Shown piece by piece: positions 20,797 through 32,165 of a stretch of 64,000 nt of DNA (position 1 is its first letter; each line of letters opens with the position of its first letter). The DNA lies in assembly GCA_007258455.2 (NCBI GenBank), contig VDFB02270651.1:491482711-491546710 (forward strand), written 5' to 3'. The notes below the pieces were generated by a model. The model had not been told where the DNA came from. It did no database searches and was given only the letters and a program-made list of their open reading frames with translations. Origin of the DNA: Sequoia sempervirens (lineage: Eukaryota > Streptophyta > Pinopsida > Cupressales > Cupressaceae). The translations under genes and the position numbers were made by a program.

Positions 20797-21939
20797 AGTC
20801 CAGTAAATTATGTTCGTAATTTGTGTTCAATAGACCTCAGTTTTATCCTTATACTACCCATCTAATACCATATTTTAATCCATGGTTCAACTATCTCAGA
20901 TCTAAAGAAGCACCTTCAATTAACCATTTAAAGTAATATAAAATAAGGTAATATTTTTACTTGAGAAAGATTAGGTACACTTGTAGGATTAAAGTTCTTG
21001 CAATCATTAAGATTTATTGGCACACAGACACAACCTGCAACATATGAAGTAATGGGTGACTACTAAAGTGAAATGGTCCTTAATATGTGAGTGGTTTGCA
21101 AATTGATTGGTAGAAAATAAGGTTACAAACAAATAAAAATTATAAGGACAATCTACTATAATCATCAAAATAGATGAAAAGTACAAAGGAAAGAGTCAAG
21201 CTACATCTCTAGAGCCTAAAAAAAACACATGCAAGAAACATAAAAAAAAAAGAACAAACCAGTATTTGGATGAATACAAAATGGTGCCTTCATCAAGTGA
21301 TTCATATGCTTTCACACCTAACACTGGACATTAAGAATATTTTAGTCTTCCTCTGTGAAATTAACTACTTACAGAATAAACCCAGAAACCAATATTATAT
21401 ACCTCCATGTCTAGCTAAGGGTAGGTATAAGAGAAAAAAATTTCTTCAATGCAATGCTGAAAAATATCATTGTGTGTGGAGGTTTGTATTACTCAAAATA
21501 TCATTTCACTACCTAAGGAAAAATACCAAAGTGATTTTTTAAATTCCAATCTTCACATAAGCTCCCTTATTGCTACAGATGCATATAAAAGAATTATTTG
21601 AACTCTAAACTATTCAAATATTAAGGATTTAATTAGCTATAGGATGGAAAGTTGTTGTTTAGACATAATCCATCATCTTTTACATATCTTTATTCACTCC
21701 TAGCGCTTCCGATAAATTTGTGTAAATGAGACAGAAATGTGAATCTTTTATGACAAAGAAAATTCTTAAAAGGAGGGGGCAGAGAAAAAAGGGTAGGGGG
21801 CAAGAGAATGCTTGAATGTATAGAAAAGTATAACATTTTGATCATTATAACAATGAAATGAATCTTAAGTTTGAAGCATTAATACCATTTACAACATTTA
21901 TGATCAAGAATGAATGTAAGTAGAGAAACTTTTGCATAC
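20797..21939. other. Unassigned; possible intron sequence of an RPN8 fossil
   Basis: No repeat or coding motif is recognised. Because the next feature is an exon with splice-like borders on the minus strand, this stretch would be its downstream intron if the gene copy was once complete. The following RPN8 exon was looked for here and not found. Confidence 0.3.
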
Positions 21940-22063
21940 CTACAGATTGTACAAAATTTCATGGTTAAGTCGAAGCCTCCCATCAACAACAAGATCCAAA
22001 TATCCGTGTATCTATCTCAATTGACCCTCTAAACCCTTTAGAGCTTTCAATTTTTCCACTAAC
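21940..22063 (-). pseudogene. RPN8: Fossil exon of RPN8 (26S proteasome lid subunit, PSMD7)
   Basis: Minus-strand reading starts after an acceptor-like ATAACAG and encodes VSGK, then after a one-base insertion KALKGLEGQLR, a stop, and IHGYLDLVVDGRLRLNHEIL then YNL before a TAG that directly precedes GTATGC, a good donor. In RPN8 (MPN-domain lid subunit, non-catalytic partner of RPN11) the same stretch lies after the MPN domain, and the last codon is CAG; here CAG became TAG. Exon length is 124 bp with both splice borders kept. So this is a piece of an unprocessed gene copy, not a retrocopy. No other exon was identified in the window. Confidence 0.8.
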
Positions 22064-22480
22064 CTGTTATGCACAAAAGTCAAATTTTAGAGTTATGTCA
22101 CCACTAAAAAGAGAAGAAACAGAGCTTTGAAACCAAATCCACACACAACACAATGTGGTATTCATACAAAGCCATACAAACAAACTAAACTCAGAACATT
22201 GGAATGGAAACAACTTCAAATTATGATGCAGAGCATGGATTTAGGGTATAAAAATCATTTTTCTACCACCATAGTGAAAATTCTATCACTTTCTTTCATC
22301 TTTCTATTGGTTTGATGCTTCAAACGATGCATTTCTTATATTGAAAAGTGCATTACCTTATTGAGCTTCTCTTTGTTTCGAGAATAGTTTAATATTCTCT
22401 ACTTAACAAGGGCCAACCACGTGATGTGGAAGCTCATTTGCCCCCCTCCCCCCTCACATCACTCTCAATTCCCCATACCC
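22064..22480. other. Unassigned; upstream intron or intergenic
   Basis: No coding sequence is recognised. A C-rich run CCCCCCTCCCCCCTC lies near 22442. It would be the upstream intron of the RPN8 fossil if that copy was once longer. Confidence 0.3.
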
Positions 22481-22675
22481 AATCATATAACATTAATCAT
22501 TCATTCATCCATTAATAACATATAACATTCATTCATTCATCCATTAATAACATACAACATTCATCCATTCATCCATTAACATATTAACATTCATTCATTA
22601 ACATATAACATTCATTCATTAACATATTCACATTCATTCATTAACATATAACATTCATTCATTCAGTTTTTACAT
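22481..22675. repeat. Minisatellite of ATTCATTCAT / ATTAACATATAAC units
   Basis: About 195 bp of imperfect repeats alternate CATTCATTCATTCAT words with TTAACATATAACATT words. It ends 130 bp before the first assembly gap, and such repeats are a common reason for a contig break. Confidence 0.85.
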
Positions 22676-22805
22676 ATTATCAAAAATATGGTTGTCATAA
22701 TATGATTACAATCACTTTTTTCTTGTTTCTTTTTTGAAGCTACATACTTGGCCGAAGTGGAATTATCATTTTCATCGATATTTGTCCCCACTTTATTTGT
22801 TCTTC

Positions 22806-22905
22806 NNNNNNNNNNNNNNNNNNNNNNNNNNNNNNNNNNNNNNNNNNNNNNNNNNNNNNNNNNNNNNNNNNNNNNNNNNNNNNNNNNNNNNNNNNNNNNN
22901 NNNNN
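22806..22905. other. Assembly gap (100 N)
   Basis: Exactly 100 N, the usual placeholder for a scaffold join of unknown length. The left end of the large inverted repeat is hidden here: homology to the right arm starts at the first base after the gap. Confidence 0.98.
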
Positions 22906-23225
22906 AATTAGTGTTAGGGTTAGGATTAGAGTTCAATTGTAGTTCAAAGTTATGGTTATGGTACAATTAGGACTACTATTCAATAAATGTTCAATAAGGG
23001 TTAATACTTAATTAAGGTTAGTTTTAAAGTTCAATTAGGGTTTGGGTTGGGTTGGGATTATGAATCAAGTGGGTTTGGGGTAGGGTTTGATTAGAGTTAG
23101 GTTTAGGGTTTAGTTAGAGTTAGGGTTAGGGTTAGGGTTAGGGGTAGAATTCAATTATGCTTAGTGGTCAATTACAATTAGATTTAGTGTTCAATTAGGG
23201 TAAGGGTTAGGGTTTAACTAGGGTT
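22906..23225. repeat. Telomere-like hexamer block
   Basis: Degenerate TTAGGG-type units, often in the form GGGTTCAATTAGGGTTAGGG, run from the gap edge. The right-arm partner is at about 56020-56343. Units are mostly six bases, unlike the heptamers at 1501-2255. Confidence 0.75.
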
Positions 23226-23670
23226 GGGATTAGAATAGAATAAATTTTTGTGTATAATTATATCTAAATTTTAGTATAATTTTGAAAATGTAAATGAGAT
23301 TTGGACACAAAGAAAAAATAAGAAAAGTTGATTTTATATAGATCTTATTTCTTAATTTCTTCTAAAATTCTAAATTAATAAATTGTTTAATTAATATAAA
23401 ATAAATATTTAATTTAATTTAATTTAATTGTATTAGATAATTAGTAAAACTAAATAGATAATAAATATTTTATGGATTTTAAAATTAGAATTTAGTTTAA
23501 TTTTATTTGTAATGTCAAATATTAAAATTTTAGATTGAAATACTTAATTTATTTTAAAATATTTATAATTAATGTTCAATTTATAAACTAATATTAAGAA
23601 ATTAATAAATATAACCTATGACATAATGTATTAAAGATGCATCAAAGTATTTTTCATTCCTTCGGCTTCA
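23226..23670. other. AT-rich segment
   Basis: Very AT-rich, no coding content. The mosaic boundary between diverged and identical arm sequence falls inside it, at about 23485. Confidence 0.5.
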
Positions 23671-23790
23671 CTGGATGAGACACGTGGTGCTCGCATGTGA
23701 TATTGCGATCAACTAGTGGGGTCATCGCAGGATGGCAGGGAATGATTGAGATCACACGATGATTGATCTACGACCACGCAAGGACTTGAA
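23671..23790 (+). promoter_or_regulatory. G-box / GATATCG module, copy downstream of the left-arm family gene
   Basis: The order is GAGACACGTGGTGC, then GTGATATTGCGATC, a spacer, CGCAGGATGGCAGGGAA and TGAGATCA. ACACGTGG is a G-box core of the ABRE type, bound in plants by bZIP and bHLH factors. The same module recurs near 29030, 29290, 39255, 39365 and in the right arm. Activity is not known; only the motif and its repetition are seen. Confidence 0.55.
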
Positions 23791-24839
23791 AAAAGCCTCC
23801 TACACTTCGGGCTCTATAAGACCCGGGAGGGGGATCCCTTAATGTGTTTACAACCTCTGCACCATTATCATAAACAACATTAACACTAATAGATAATCTC
23901 ACTTAATAGCTCAACATGATAGGATAATACTAAATTAAATTGGCTGTTCATCAGTAATATCAACTATCTGGAGCATGAGATAATTACAACACAATCCATA
24001 ATATAAGATAGTCATTGATTTGCAATTTGTAGAAAGCTCTAGGAAAAGACAAAAAAATACTAAATCATACAGGCAATTACAACTTAGATTAATGCCATAT
24101 ATCCATTGCAAGAGTCAAATTCATAAGTATCTAAAGATATATGGCAGATTTAACACATAACATATGAAATCCTCGAAAAGATTGCATTAGAATCTCATCA
24201 ATATGTATTCTAACTCAATACTATTTATCAAATCCTTATACAAAACATATCCGCCTATAATCCCATTCAAGCATTTTAATTAATTCCTTGAATTAAAGCT
24301 AAAATAGAATCATACACACCACAACAGTGAGATGAATGAAACAACCCTTATTTATTCAAAGTTCAGATATGCATGTATAGTGGAGAGACATGAGTTTGAA
24401 TTTATCACTGCAACTCAAATGCTAGTACTGTTATATAACATTAAATCCCCATGAACTCAAAACCTAAATTGCATTTTTCTCTAAAACCGTCGATCTTTAC
24501 AATTCACTTTGCAACTTCACCTAGACTCGACCAAAATTATCTAACTTGCTAACCTGTACTTCTGGCCTTGAAATCCTTCTTATAGAAAATGAAGGAGAAA
24601 ACAAGCATCGGGCAAGAAAGTACACATGTCACCAGCCAATTGGAACACTTGGTGATATTCCAAAAATCGTTACAACAACAATCACCCTAGAGAATATTCT
24701 TGTTCATCATGTCAGCTAAGAAAAGTTGATGCAATAACAAAAAAACACAAGAAACCCATGCTGAGAATGTCATCAACACAAAACTGGAACCGTTGTAACC
24801 ACAACATCTAATTTACCACCTGTTAGCAGCTCATTCCTT
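23791..24839 (-). other. 3' flank of the left-arm family gene
   Basis: This is the minus-strand 3' side of the gene ending at 24840 and the mirror of 54410-55460. It holds an AATAAA-type word near 24355 (minus strand reads AATAAATAAGG). A related but diverged copy is present at 57248-57812, so this flank is itself a repeated sequence. No other gene is seen. Confidence 0.6.
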
Positions 24840-27800
24840 TTACTCTTCCTCAGTCAAATACTTAGCTACCCATTTCTGGTATTCTTCATCAATCGACCAG
24901 TCAAAATTAATCACCTCATTTAGCTTTGTACTATAAGGCATGTATTTTACCGCTACCTAATTTGCATCTCTTTCAAAAGATTCTAAAAATGAGTTGGTAC
25001 TAATAATCTTATCCATACAACTCACCAAAAATCATAATCTGAGTCATCACAAATTAATTTAATTTGATCATTGATGACCTTACTTGCTTGATCCTGCCAT
25101 TGTTGGAGTGTTCTGATTTTCCCCTGCTCATCAATTATATCAGGTAACAATGTGTTACCCCAATCATTGAAATTCTTCGCCAACTCCCTAATCTTCCTAC
25201 TCAAGTCATCTGGTAAGGTCTAAAAACCTTGCAATGATTTTACTAACACATGAGTAGGATTTAATGATTGGGGCCTATTATTTATATCAAACCTTGAGGC
25301 TTTATACATGATATCTAGATCATTGGCCCTAGGGATCCAATTTTCAATTATTGGTATCACTACCTCCTGATCCCTATCAATATTCTTTATTGCTTCCAAC
25401 AACAAAGAATATCAAGAATGTATAGATAGCAATTTACTATCTACCTTTTCATTTAAATGCCTCAAGACAGTAGTAACAATCTCCTTTTCCTTTGAAAGAA
25501 ATCCCTCCTCTCTTACCTTTACTGATATTTGTAATTCATCAATTTTTTGCATGAGCTGCTTCTTCGTAGGATCAACAGAGAACTTTGTTTCTTCATCAAT
25601 TTGTTCTAAAGGAGGTGTGAGGGCAGGATTCTGACTAGGAGACCTTGGTGTGGAAACAATTGGAGAAGCAGGAGGCACTGGCCATGCTATGGAAGGTAAT
25701 GTACTGGTCCCTAGAGCACTTGATGTCTCCCCAATCTGTCTATACTTGAACCTTTCCACCTCAGTTTGCAACTCAACATTCCTCTGTTGCATATTGTTGT
25801 ATTCTTCAATCAAAATGTTATACTTCTCCATTAGGCTTTTCTTTTCAGCCTCCTCCCTTTTAGCAGTCTTTTGGGCCAATTTGGCCACATTCATAGTTAA
25901 ATTAGTGGCCTCGATGGTTGAGCTCTCTAAAGCTCTCTTTATTATTAATCCTCCTCTGAAATTTGGATTAATATCAAAAACATCTAGTTTTCTCCCTTGT
26001 GGGGCCAATGCCCAAATTGCCAAAGTTTCATATTCCTCACTGAAGGCAGAGTTTTGCAATGCTGCCTTGACTTCTTCTTCAAAGTCTTGAAAGGGATTCT
26101 TGGACTTCATAATAGCATTAAAGGCTACTACATCTACAATGTCCCATTAAGGTAGAATCAATACACCAACCTGACTCACTAGTTTTCTTCCTTCTTTAGG
26201 AGTGATGTTCTTGAATTCTTCCATTAATTCAACTTTTACCTCCTCATCATTCTCCTGGTCTAACTTGTTAGGCCTTAGTTCTCTTCTCTGCCTACATTTA
26301 TCTTGATATTCTTCAAATTTCATCCTCCATACCAATTGCAAGAATACATGAGTTTTTACAAATGTATTGTCATCTAGAAACTCCTTGCATGCTTCCATTC
26401 TTGCATCTTGTACACTTTTTCCTTTCATATCTAAATCGGATAAAACCAATTCAGCTAGCCTAGGAGGGGAAGGAATACCAACCTGCATGTCCTGATCAGT
26501 AACAATAATATCATCCATCAAATCCTCCCGTGGTTGATCAATTCTTTTCCTCTTAGGGGTTGGCTCAGATGGTGGTGATGAGGGATTATCTTCTAGTGAT
26601 TATTCTAAATCAATGATTTTGATTTCCCTACACACTTTGAATTTTGGACTTGGTTGTGGAGGCACCTTCATTATTTTCTTTCCTTTTTTATCCACTTCTT
26701 CTTCATCATTGCTACTATCCTTTTTCCTCCTATAAATGGGCCACCTTTCTGTAGGCTGGTATACTGGCCTTGTTTCAATTGGCCTAGCACCTTGTTCTTG
26801 TACACCCAGACTCAATTCTAAGTTTATCTTCTTGGTTCTCAAGGTGTCAATATCTTTGAAGTTCTCTGTCAGAAAATCATTTTTCTTATGGTGGGGACTG
26901 AACTCCAACAGTGGATCATACTTGGGATCCATTTTATGCACAACATCTAGTAGCTTGCTATAAGCTATCCATTTCTCCTTGTTCAACTCCTATCTATTTA
27001 GGTGAACTCATTTCTAATCAAGTCCTCAGGGAAGTTGAACTCATGCACAAATTTTCCAACTTTTATTCTTTGTCTGAAAAGAGAAAAGAAACCCTCAGGA
27101 TCATGTTGCCACTTTAGACTACATCTCAAATGGTAATCAAAAAAGAATTTATCAAAATGCATCCAGCCTCCCTTTGAAAATGCAAAATCAAACACCACTG
27201 TATAATCTGGGAAAAATGTTCCCTTACCCCTTCAAGTGAGGTTTTCCTCATGAATACAACCTATTTGCCACATAACTTCTGTAAAACCCACTCTTGGTGG
27301 TACATTGTATGGTAGTATATGAGGGGATCCTTGAAAACCATATACTCTCAAAGCAGTGCTAACTGGGTATGGGATAATGTCACCCTAGTTATGGAAAACC
27401 TTCAATTTTGGCTTCCCCCCCTTTGGCCTGAGGAAATCATGTAATTCCTCAGGGATCCTAGGTACATTCACCATCAATCTAGCCCTTAATTTGGAAGTAA
27501 AACAATTATCAAATTGCACATAACTAGTGCTTTCCTTATTACAAGATAAATCTGCAGCCCATATCTGTACTGGCAATCTTTCTCCATCAATCAATTGCCT
27601 TAATTTCATCTTCTCATAGAAGAAGTCAACATTCTTAAATAGAAACATATGCATAAACATAGAATACCATAAGAATTGAGTGCCGGTATCATTTTTCTGT
27701 AGTTTAGACAGCCCCTCATGCATCCTCTTAGCCAAGAAAGAAGCAAATTCATAAGTCACAGAGAAGTTAGGGTGTTGTATTTGCACCCCCATGAACATGT

Positions 27801-28476
27801 ATGCAATGAGCATTACTGCACCAGGACTAAAACCCAAAATATGACACAATGAATAGAAAGTGGCCAGGAAATGGTTTGCAAAACAATTCAATCTAAAAGG
27901 TTCCTGGTCACTAGGGCTAATATGAAATCTAGAACCTCCTGCCCTAGCTAGATGAGGTGGAAGCAACTTAGCTCTAAAAAGAGACTTAAAATTTGCATAT
28001 TCCTACTTCATTTCCTCAAGATTGATAGGAACCAAGTCTTCACTTGGTTCACTCAAGTCAAAAATCTATTGGATATCATATTTGTTAATGTTTAATAAAA
28101 CCCTTCCATCATTATCCCTAATTACCTGTGTGACGGGGTCATACCTTGTGGCCACTGCCCTAAGTAGGTCTACATCAGGAAACACATTTGGTATCACTAG
28201 CTCCCCCATGTCATACATCCATCCATTTGAAAAGGGGTGAGGAAAATTCCTCTGTCCATACCAAAATCTGAACATTTCCAAGCCAGTGAGGGGAACCCTA
28301 GCATCAGCAATGTTGGAGCAATTATACACTAACCCTTCCCCCAGGATTTTCCCTCACATCAGAACCAGTCCTTTCTTTCTATCATTCGTTAACAAGGGAA
28401 ATTGATCCGGGAAATCATCGTACAAGTTTCTTTTTAAATATTCAACTTGGCCAGAATGTTGCTTGGGTGGTGCCAT
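24840..28476 (-). pseudogene. Unrecognised protein family, member B-left (broken)
   Basis: This is the mirror copy of 50773-54409 and gives identical translations for every segment compared, including all in-frame stops. Frame start is the ATG at 28474-28476 (MAPPKQ). The product would be about 1210 residues: an N-terminal globular part with FRFWYGQRNF and IPNVFPDVDLL signatures, a helical middle with YSMFMHMFLF and RVYG-x-x-x-x-PHILP, an acidic Lys/Glu-rich linker, a coiled coil (about residues 850-910) and a Pro/Ser-rich hinge. No catalytic motif was recognised. It lies head to head with the RPA-like gene, separated by two G-box modules and an AT-rich segment. See the right-arm entry for the stop codons. 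Confidence 0.7.
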
Positions 28477-28979
28477 CTTAGACAAACTAGGGCTTCGTTA
28501 CAATGTTACATTTCAAGTAGCTAGGACTAACCAAAGATAGGAAATTACAAAACAAATTACTGCAATTTCTCACAGTCTATAATTAAACTATAGCCCTAAC
28601 ACGTTTATCAACAAAATCACTGAAAAACACAGCCAATCCTTTCCCAAATTCAAGCGCAGAATGACTGGGAAGCATAGAAAATAAACTCATGGCTTTGTTC
28701 ACAGAAACCCCAAATTTTGGTTGCAGAAACTCGCAATTCCACCTTCAGCTTTGAAGCTGCTCCGCAAAATAGTTAAATGCTTTGTGATACAAACAAAACA
28801 GGAAAATTGATTTTATGTTGATCAAATCACGCCAACAAATGTATCATTTTCCATTAAAGCTCAATTGGGCGCTACATGAATGACTCCAACCATATTTGAT
28901 GCAAATTTAAATTCAAGCCATCGATCCTTCAGTTTGATCAAATCATCGACGACCACCTTGAAAATAGGCTGACATAATC

Positions 28980-29400
28980 ACCAACATGGCAATAAAGGCC
29001 CACCATGTCATACGCCGCAAAGGAAATCCATGTGGCGGTTGCCCACGATATCGTAATCCTGCAAAGCACCATCTCAGGATGGTGGGTGACCGTTGATCTT
29101 TATCATCGGTGATCTCGCTCCTTCAAAATGGTCGCCATCCTTTTTATTAACTGTCGAGCAACTTTTCCCTCAAGATTATAACATCTGCGTTGATTTAAAG
29201 CATGTGCATCTCACAAGAACTTTAGTAACTTGCCTTTTAATGTATTTAAGGCCAGCTGATGTATTTCATTGTTCCTTTGGCTTCATCAGATGAGACACGT
29301 GGCGCCTGCCCGTGATATCGTGATCTTACAATTTTTGATTGCAGGATGGTGGGGAACGACTGAGATGCGGCTAGCCTCAACTTCTAATCTCCTATTGTAG
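28980..29400. promoter_or_regulatory. Two G-box / GATATCG modules upstream of the left-arm family gene
   Basis: Module 1 (about 29028-29097) reads CCATGTGGCGGTTGCCCACGATATCG, then CACCATCTCAGGATGGTGGG and CGTTGATCT; its G-box is mutated to CATGTGG. Module 2 (about 29287-29372) reads GAGACACGTGGCGCCTGCC, then GTGATATCGTGATC, GCAGGATGGTGGGGAAC and TGAGATG. They lie 550-900 bp upstream of the start at 28476 and are mirrored at 49877-50270. Repetition and the ABRE-type ACACGTGGC suggest promoter elements; this is inference. Confidence 0.5.
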
Positions 29401-29619
29401 ATCTTCTTTGACTTGATGGAGTAGGCTACACAACATACAAAATGGTATGCCCATCCATGGCCTGCCATGGCCTGCCTGCCTTTAATGGTCTGTCAACTGT
29501 CAAAATGATGGGACCCATCTTGTGCTATCGCCAACAACCTGCCTTCCATGGAGAAAATAACCTAATTCACAGCCCTCACAATTTTTATTTTCGAGCCCAC
29601 ATACAACTAAATATAAAAT

Positions 29620-30190
29620 TATATATATATTTTGTTTAATATATTTAAAAAATATTTTATAAATTATTTATGAAATATTAATAATATTAAAAAAAATTAA
29701 TATATTAAACAAATATATATATATTTTTAAAAAATATTATTAAATATATAAATATATATATATATATATATTAAATAATATTTAGTAAATACAAATAAAT
29801 TAATTTTGAAGTAACATAAAATAATTCTTAAACATATTAAAAATAATTTTATTATATAAAAAATGTAATGAAATAATTTTTTTAATAAATATTCTAACTC
29901 AAATTTATATTAGATATATTTATATTAATAAAATTAATTTTTAATCAATTTTTTAGTTTAAATTCTATAAAATATTCAATAAATAATAATATAAATATTA
30001 TAAGAATTATATAATTTGTATTTTAAATTACACACTATTTTTTTTTTGAAAAATATGTAATTTTTAACCATTTTCCTATATACTTAGTATTAAGATTTTT
30101 ACATCTTTTAACAATTCAATATATAATACAAATAAAATATAGTTAATAATTTAATTAACTAGCATACCTATATTAATTAATAATATATGT
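29620..30190. other. AT-rich segment
   Basis: Almost pure A+T with TA-dinucleotide runs near 29750-29772. It has three copies in the window: here, inverted at about 49060-49630, and a diverged one at 38471-38880. The edge of an identical arm tract falls at about 30092. No gene is seen. Confidence 0.7.
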
Positions 30191-30676
30191 AAAACACGCC
30201 AAGAGTTATCTTTATCAAGATGCCTATTGACTTGAAAAAATGCTTACATTTTCATGAATATGAATTTGGAAAGCAATCAATTTGATTTCATTATTGTTTG
30301 TGTCATTGTTTATCTCAATTCCCATATATAAGGGTACACATTCAAATTTGAAATCATACCAACTTGTCTATAACAACAATCAACCAAGAACAATAAATTT
30401 AAAAGCGAAATGTTCATCAATCATTAGATTTAGTATTGACAACATCAAAGAAGTATATCATGACAAAATGGCATTAACTAACTTAGATATATCCACTTTT
30501 TTTTTTCAAATGTTTGAATACATTGTTAACATTATATACATTCAAGCATTTGAATGTTATGAAACCTATAGCTTTGCAATTGAGACTAATAAAGCTTTGC
30601 TCTCGATGAATAATCAAACTTTGTTGTTTTTATGACTGTGCATTTAATCCTTTGTTCATCATTATAAGTCTCTTTT

Positions 30677-31960
30677 TCACTTGAAGTTTAAATATGTATC
30701 TATTGAAAAGGACCTTTTGTATAATGTGTGAAAACTTAACATCATCTTTTTTTCATGCTTCAAAATGTTCAATTCTTTTGTTGGAACACCCATAATTTCT
30801 TCGCCACTTCTTCAAAAGTTGTAATCCAAGTGAATGAAGTATGGTCTTGCACTTTGCATTGAAGTATATATTTATAATCACATTCAGGGAAAGTTTTATC
30901 ACATCTTCCACAATACCACTAACCATTTTCATTAGTGTTTACCTTATTTTTGTAGTGACTATCTCCAATTTTCAAGGGGCATACTGTATAACAATTTTTT
31001 TTTACCTTAATGAAAGATAAGGTAGCTTTTATCACTATCCAATAAGGTTTACCAGAGTTGGCAAGGTCTCAATCCTGTATTTGTGAGATACTTTTTAACA
31101 TTTTTTCTTCTATTGTAGATGAGATTTCCTTTGTAATAGAATGAGAATGGACATTCTTCCCTTTTGTATCAAACCACAATCTCAATTGGTGTGAGAGAGG
31201 AAGATCTAGATTTATAAGGAGTTGGGTTGTAGTAATTGTTCCCATAGATTTCCCACCAAAATCACTAATCCGTCCAACCTTTATAGCAAGAATTGAGAAA
31301 GTTCCTACATTTCACATTTCTTGGAGTTGTTGACCTTCCTTATTGCAGAAATCACCCCACAATGTTAATTCCACCATACAACCTAACATATCTTTCATTT
31401 GAAGGGTTCTTTTTTGAGTTTGTGTGGAATTCTTTCTGAATATGGTGTTTGGTTTGTCGATTGAGAGAACAACAACAATAATATCAACCAAAGAATTGCT
31501 TTTCATGTTCTCAATTTCTCTTATCGATGTAAAATGAAATTTTTGTTTTGGTATACAACTATCCTCCTCCAAACACAACTCAACAATCAAATTTGTTTCT
31601 AATAAGATTTCCCATTCATTTTTTATTTGGCTAAAATTATTTTGTGCAGGTTTGAGTCTCCCTTTTGAGATGAGAAACACTTTTCCAGTTTCAATACAAT
31701 CATAAAAATTTTCTACAACTGCATTAAAACATGTTACTCTAATTTCACCACCATCTGAATCAACCAAGTCAAAAGTAAACTTGTCCATCTCCTTTTGCAT
31801 TGTTAAAATGACGAAGTTGACTATTTCTAGTGACTCTTGCCTTTATTGACCATCTATTCTGGTACGGATTGAGTGCTGCAATAGGAATGGTTCTTGTTTG
31901 AGGTTCATTTTTTCCAAAAAATGGGTGCTCATATGGATTGTTGATAGGATCCATACCCAC
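30677..31960 (-). pseudogene. RPA70-like gene of the left-arm Helitron
   Basis: Mirror of 47284-48567. The minus strand encodes WSIKARVTRNSQLRHFNN then FDLVDSDGGEIRVTCFNA, the first OB-fold of replication protein A large subunit, a second OB-fold region (FIIVVVLSIDKP-like), and the C-terminal zinc-finger OB-fold with CPLKIGDSHYKNKV, WYCGRCDKTF and EC-x-YKYILQ-x-x-VQDHTS. Plant Helitrons commonly carry such RPA genes; a role in handling single-stranded DNA during rolling-circle transposition is proposed. A frameshift near 31790 joins the first two pieces and stops occur later. The 3' part (30677-30810) lies in the diverged tract and differs from its partner. Confidence 0.8.
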
Positions 31961-32165
31961 ATCATCATCGTATAAGGAAAATAGTATTCAATAGATTTCA
32001 AACACAACAAAAAAATGGAAGAGTAACTGGAAACATTGATAATTTGTTGAATTTTTATATAGCAAAAGAATTGAAAGTAGCACAAAACTAAATATCATAC
32101 ACATATATTACATTTTGAAATTTTAGACTCATGAAATCAACATTGAAGAACATATGCATGTTACA

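Noticed and set aside
22481..22675. CRISPR-like regular repeats
   Set aside because: Units are short, irregular and without unique spacers; the genome is eukaryotic, so this is a minisatellite.
22734..22970. Open frames crossing the N runs (also 40847-41139)
   Set aside because: They are artefacts of translating through the 100-N gaps.
25650..26090. Plus-strand open frame of 146 codons (and its mirror 53159-53599)
   Set aside because: It is antisense to the coiled-coil part of the unknown-family gene and has no domain of its own.
30282..30635. Open frame of 117 codons in the left arm (partner 48633-48950)
   Set aside because: The partner frame in the right arm is disrupted by indels at the same place, so there is no coding conservation.
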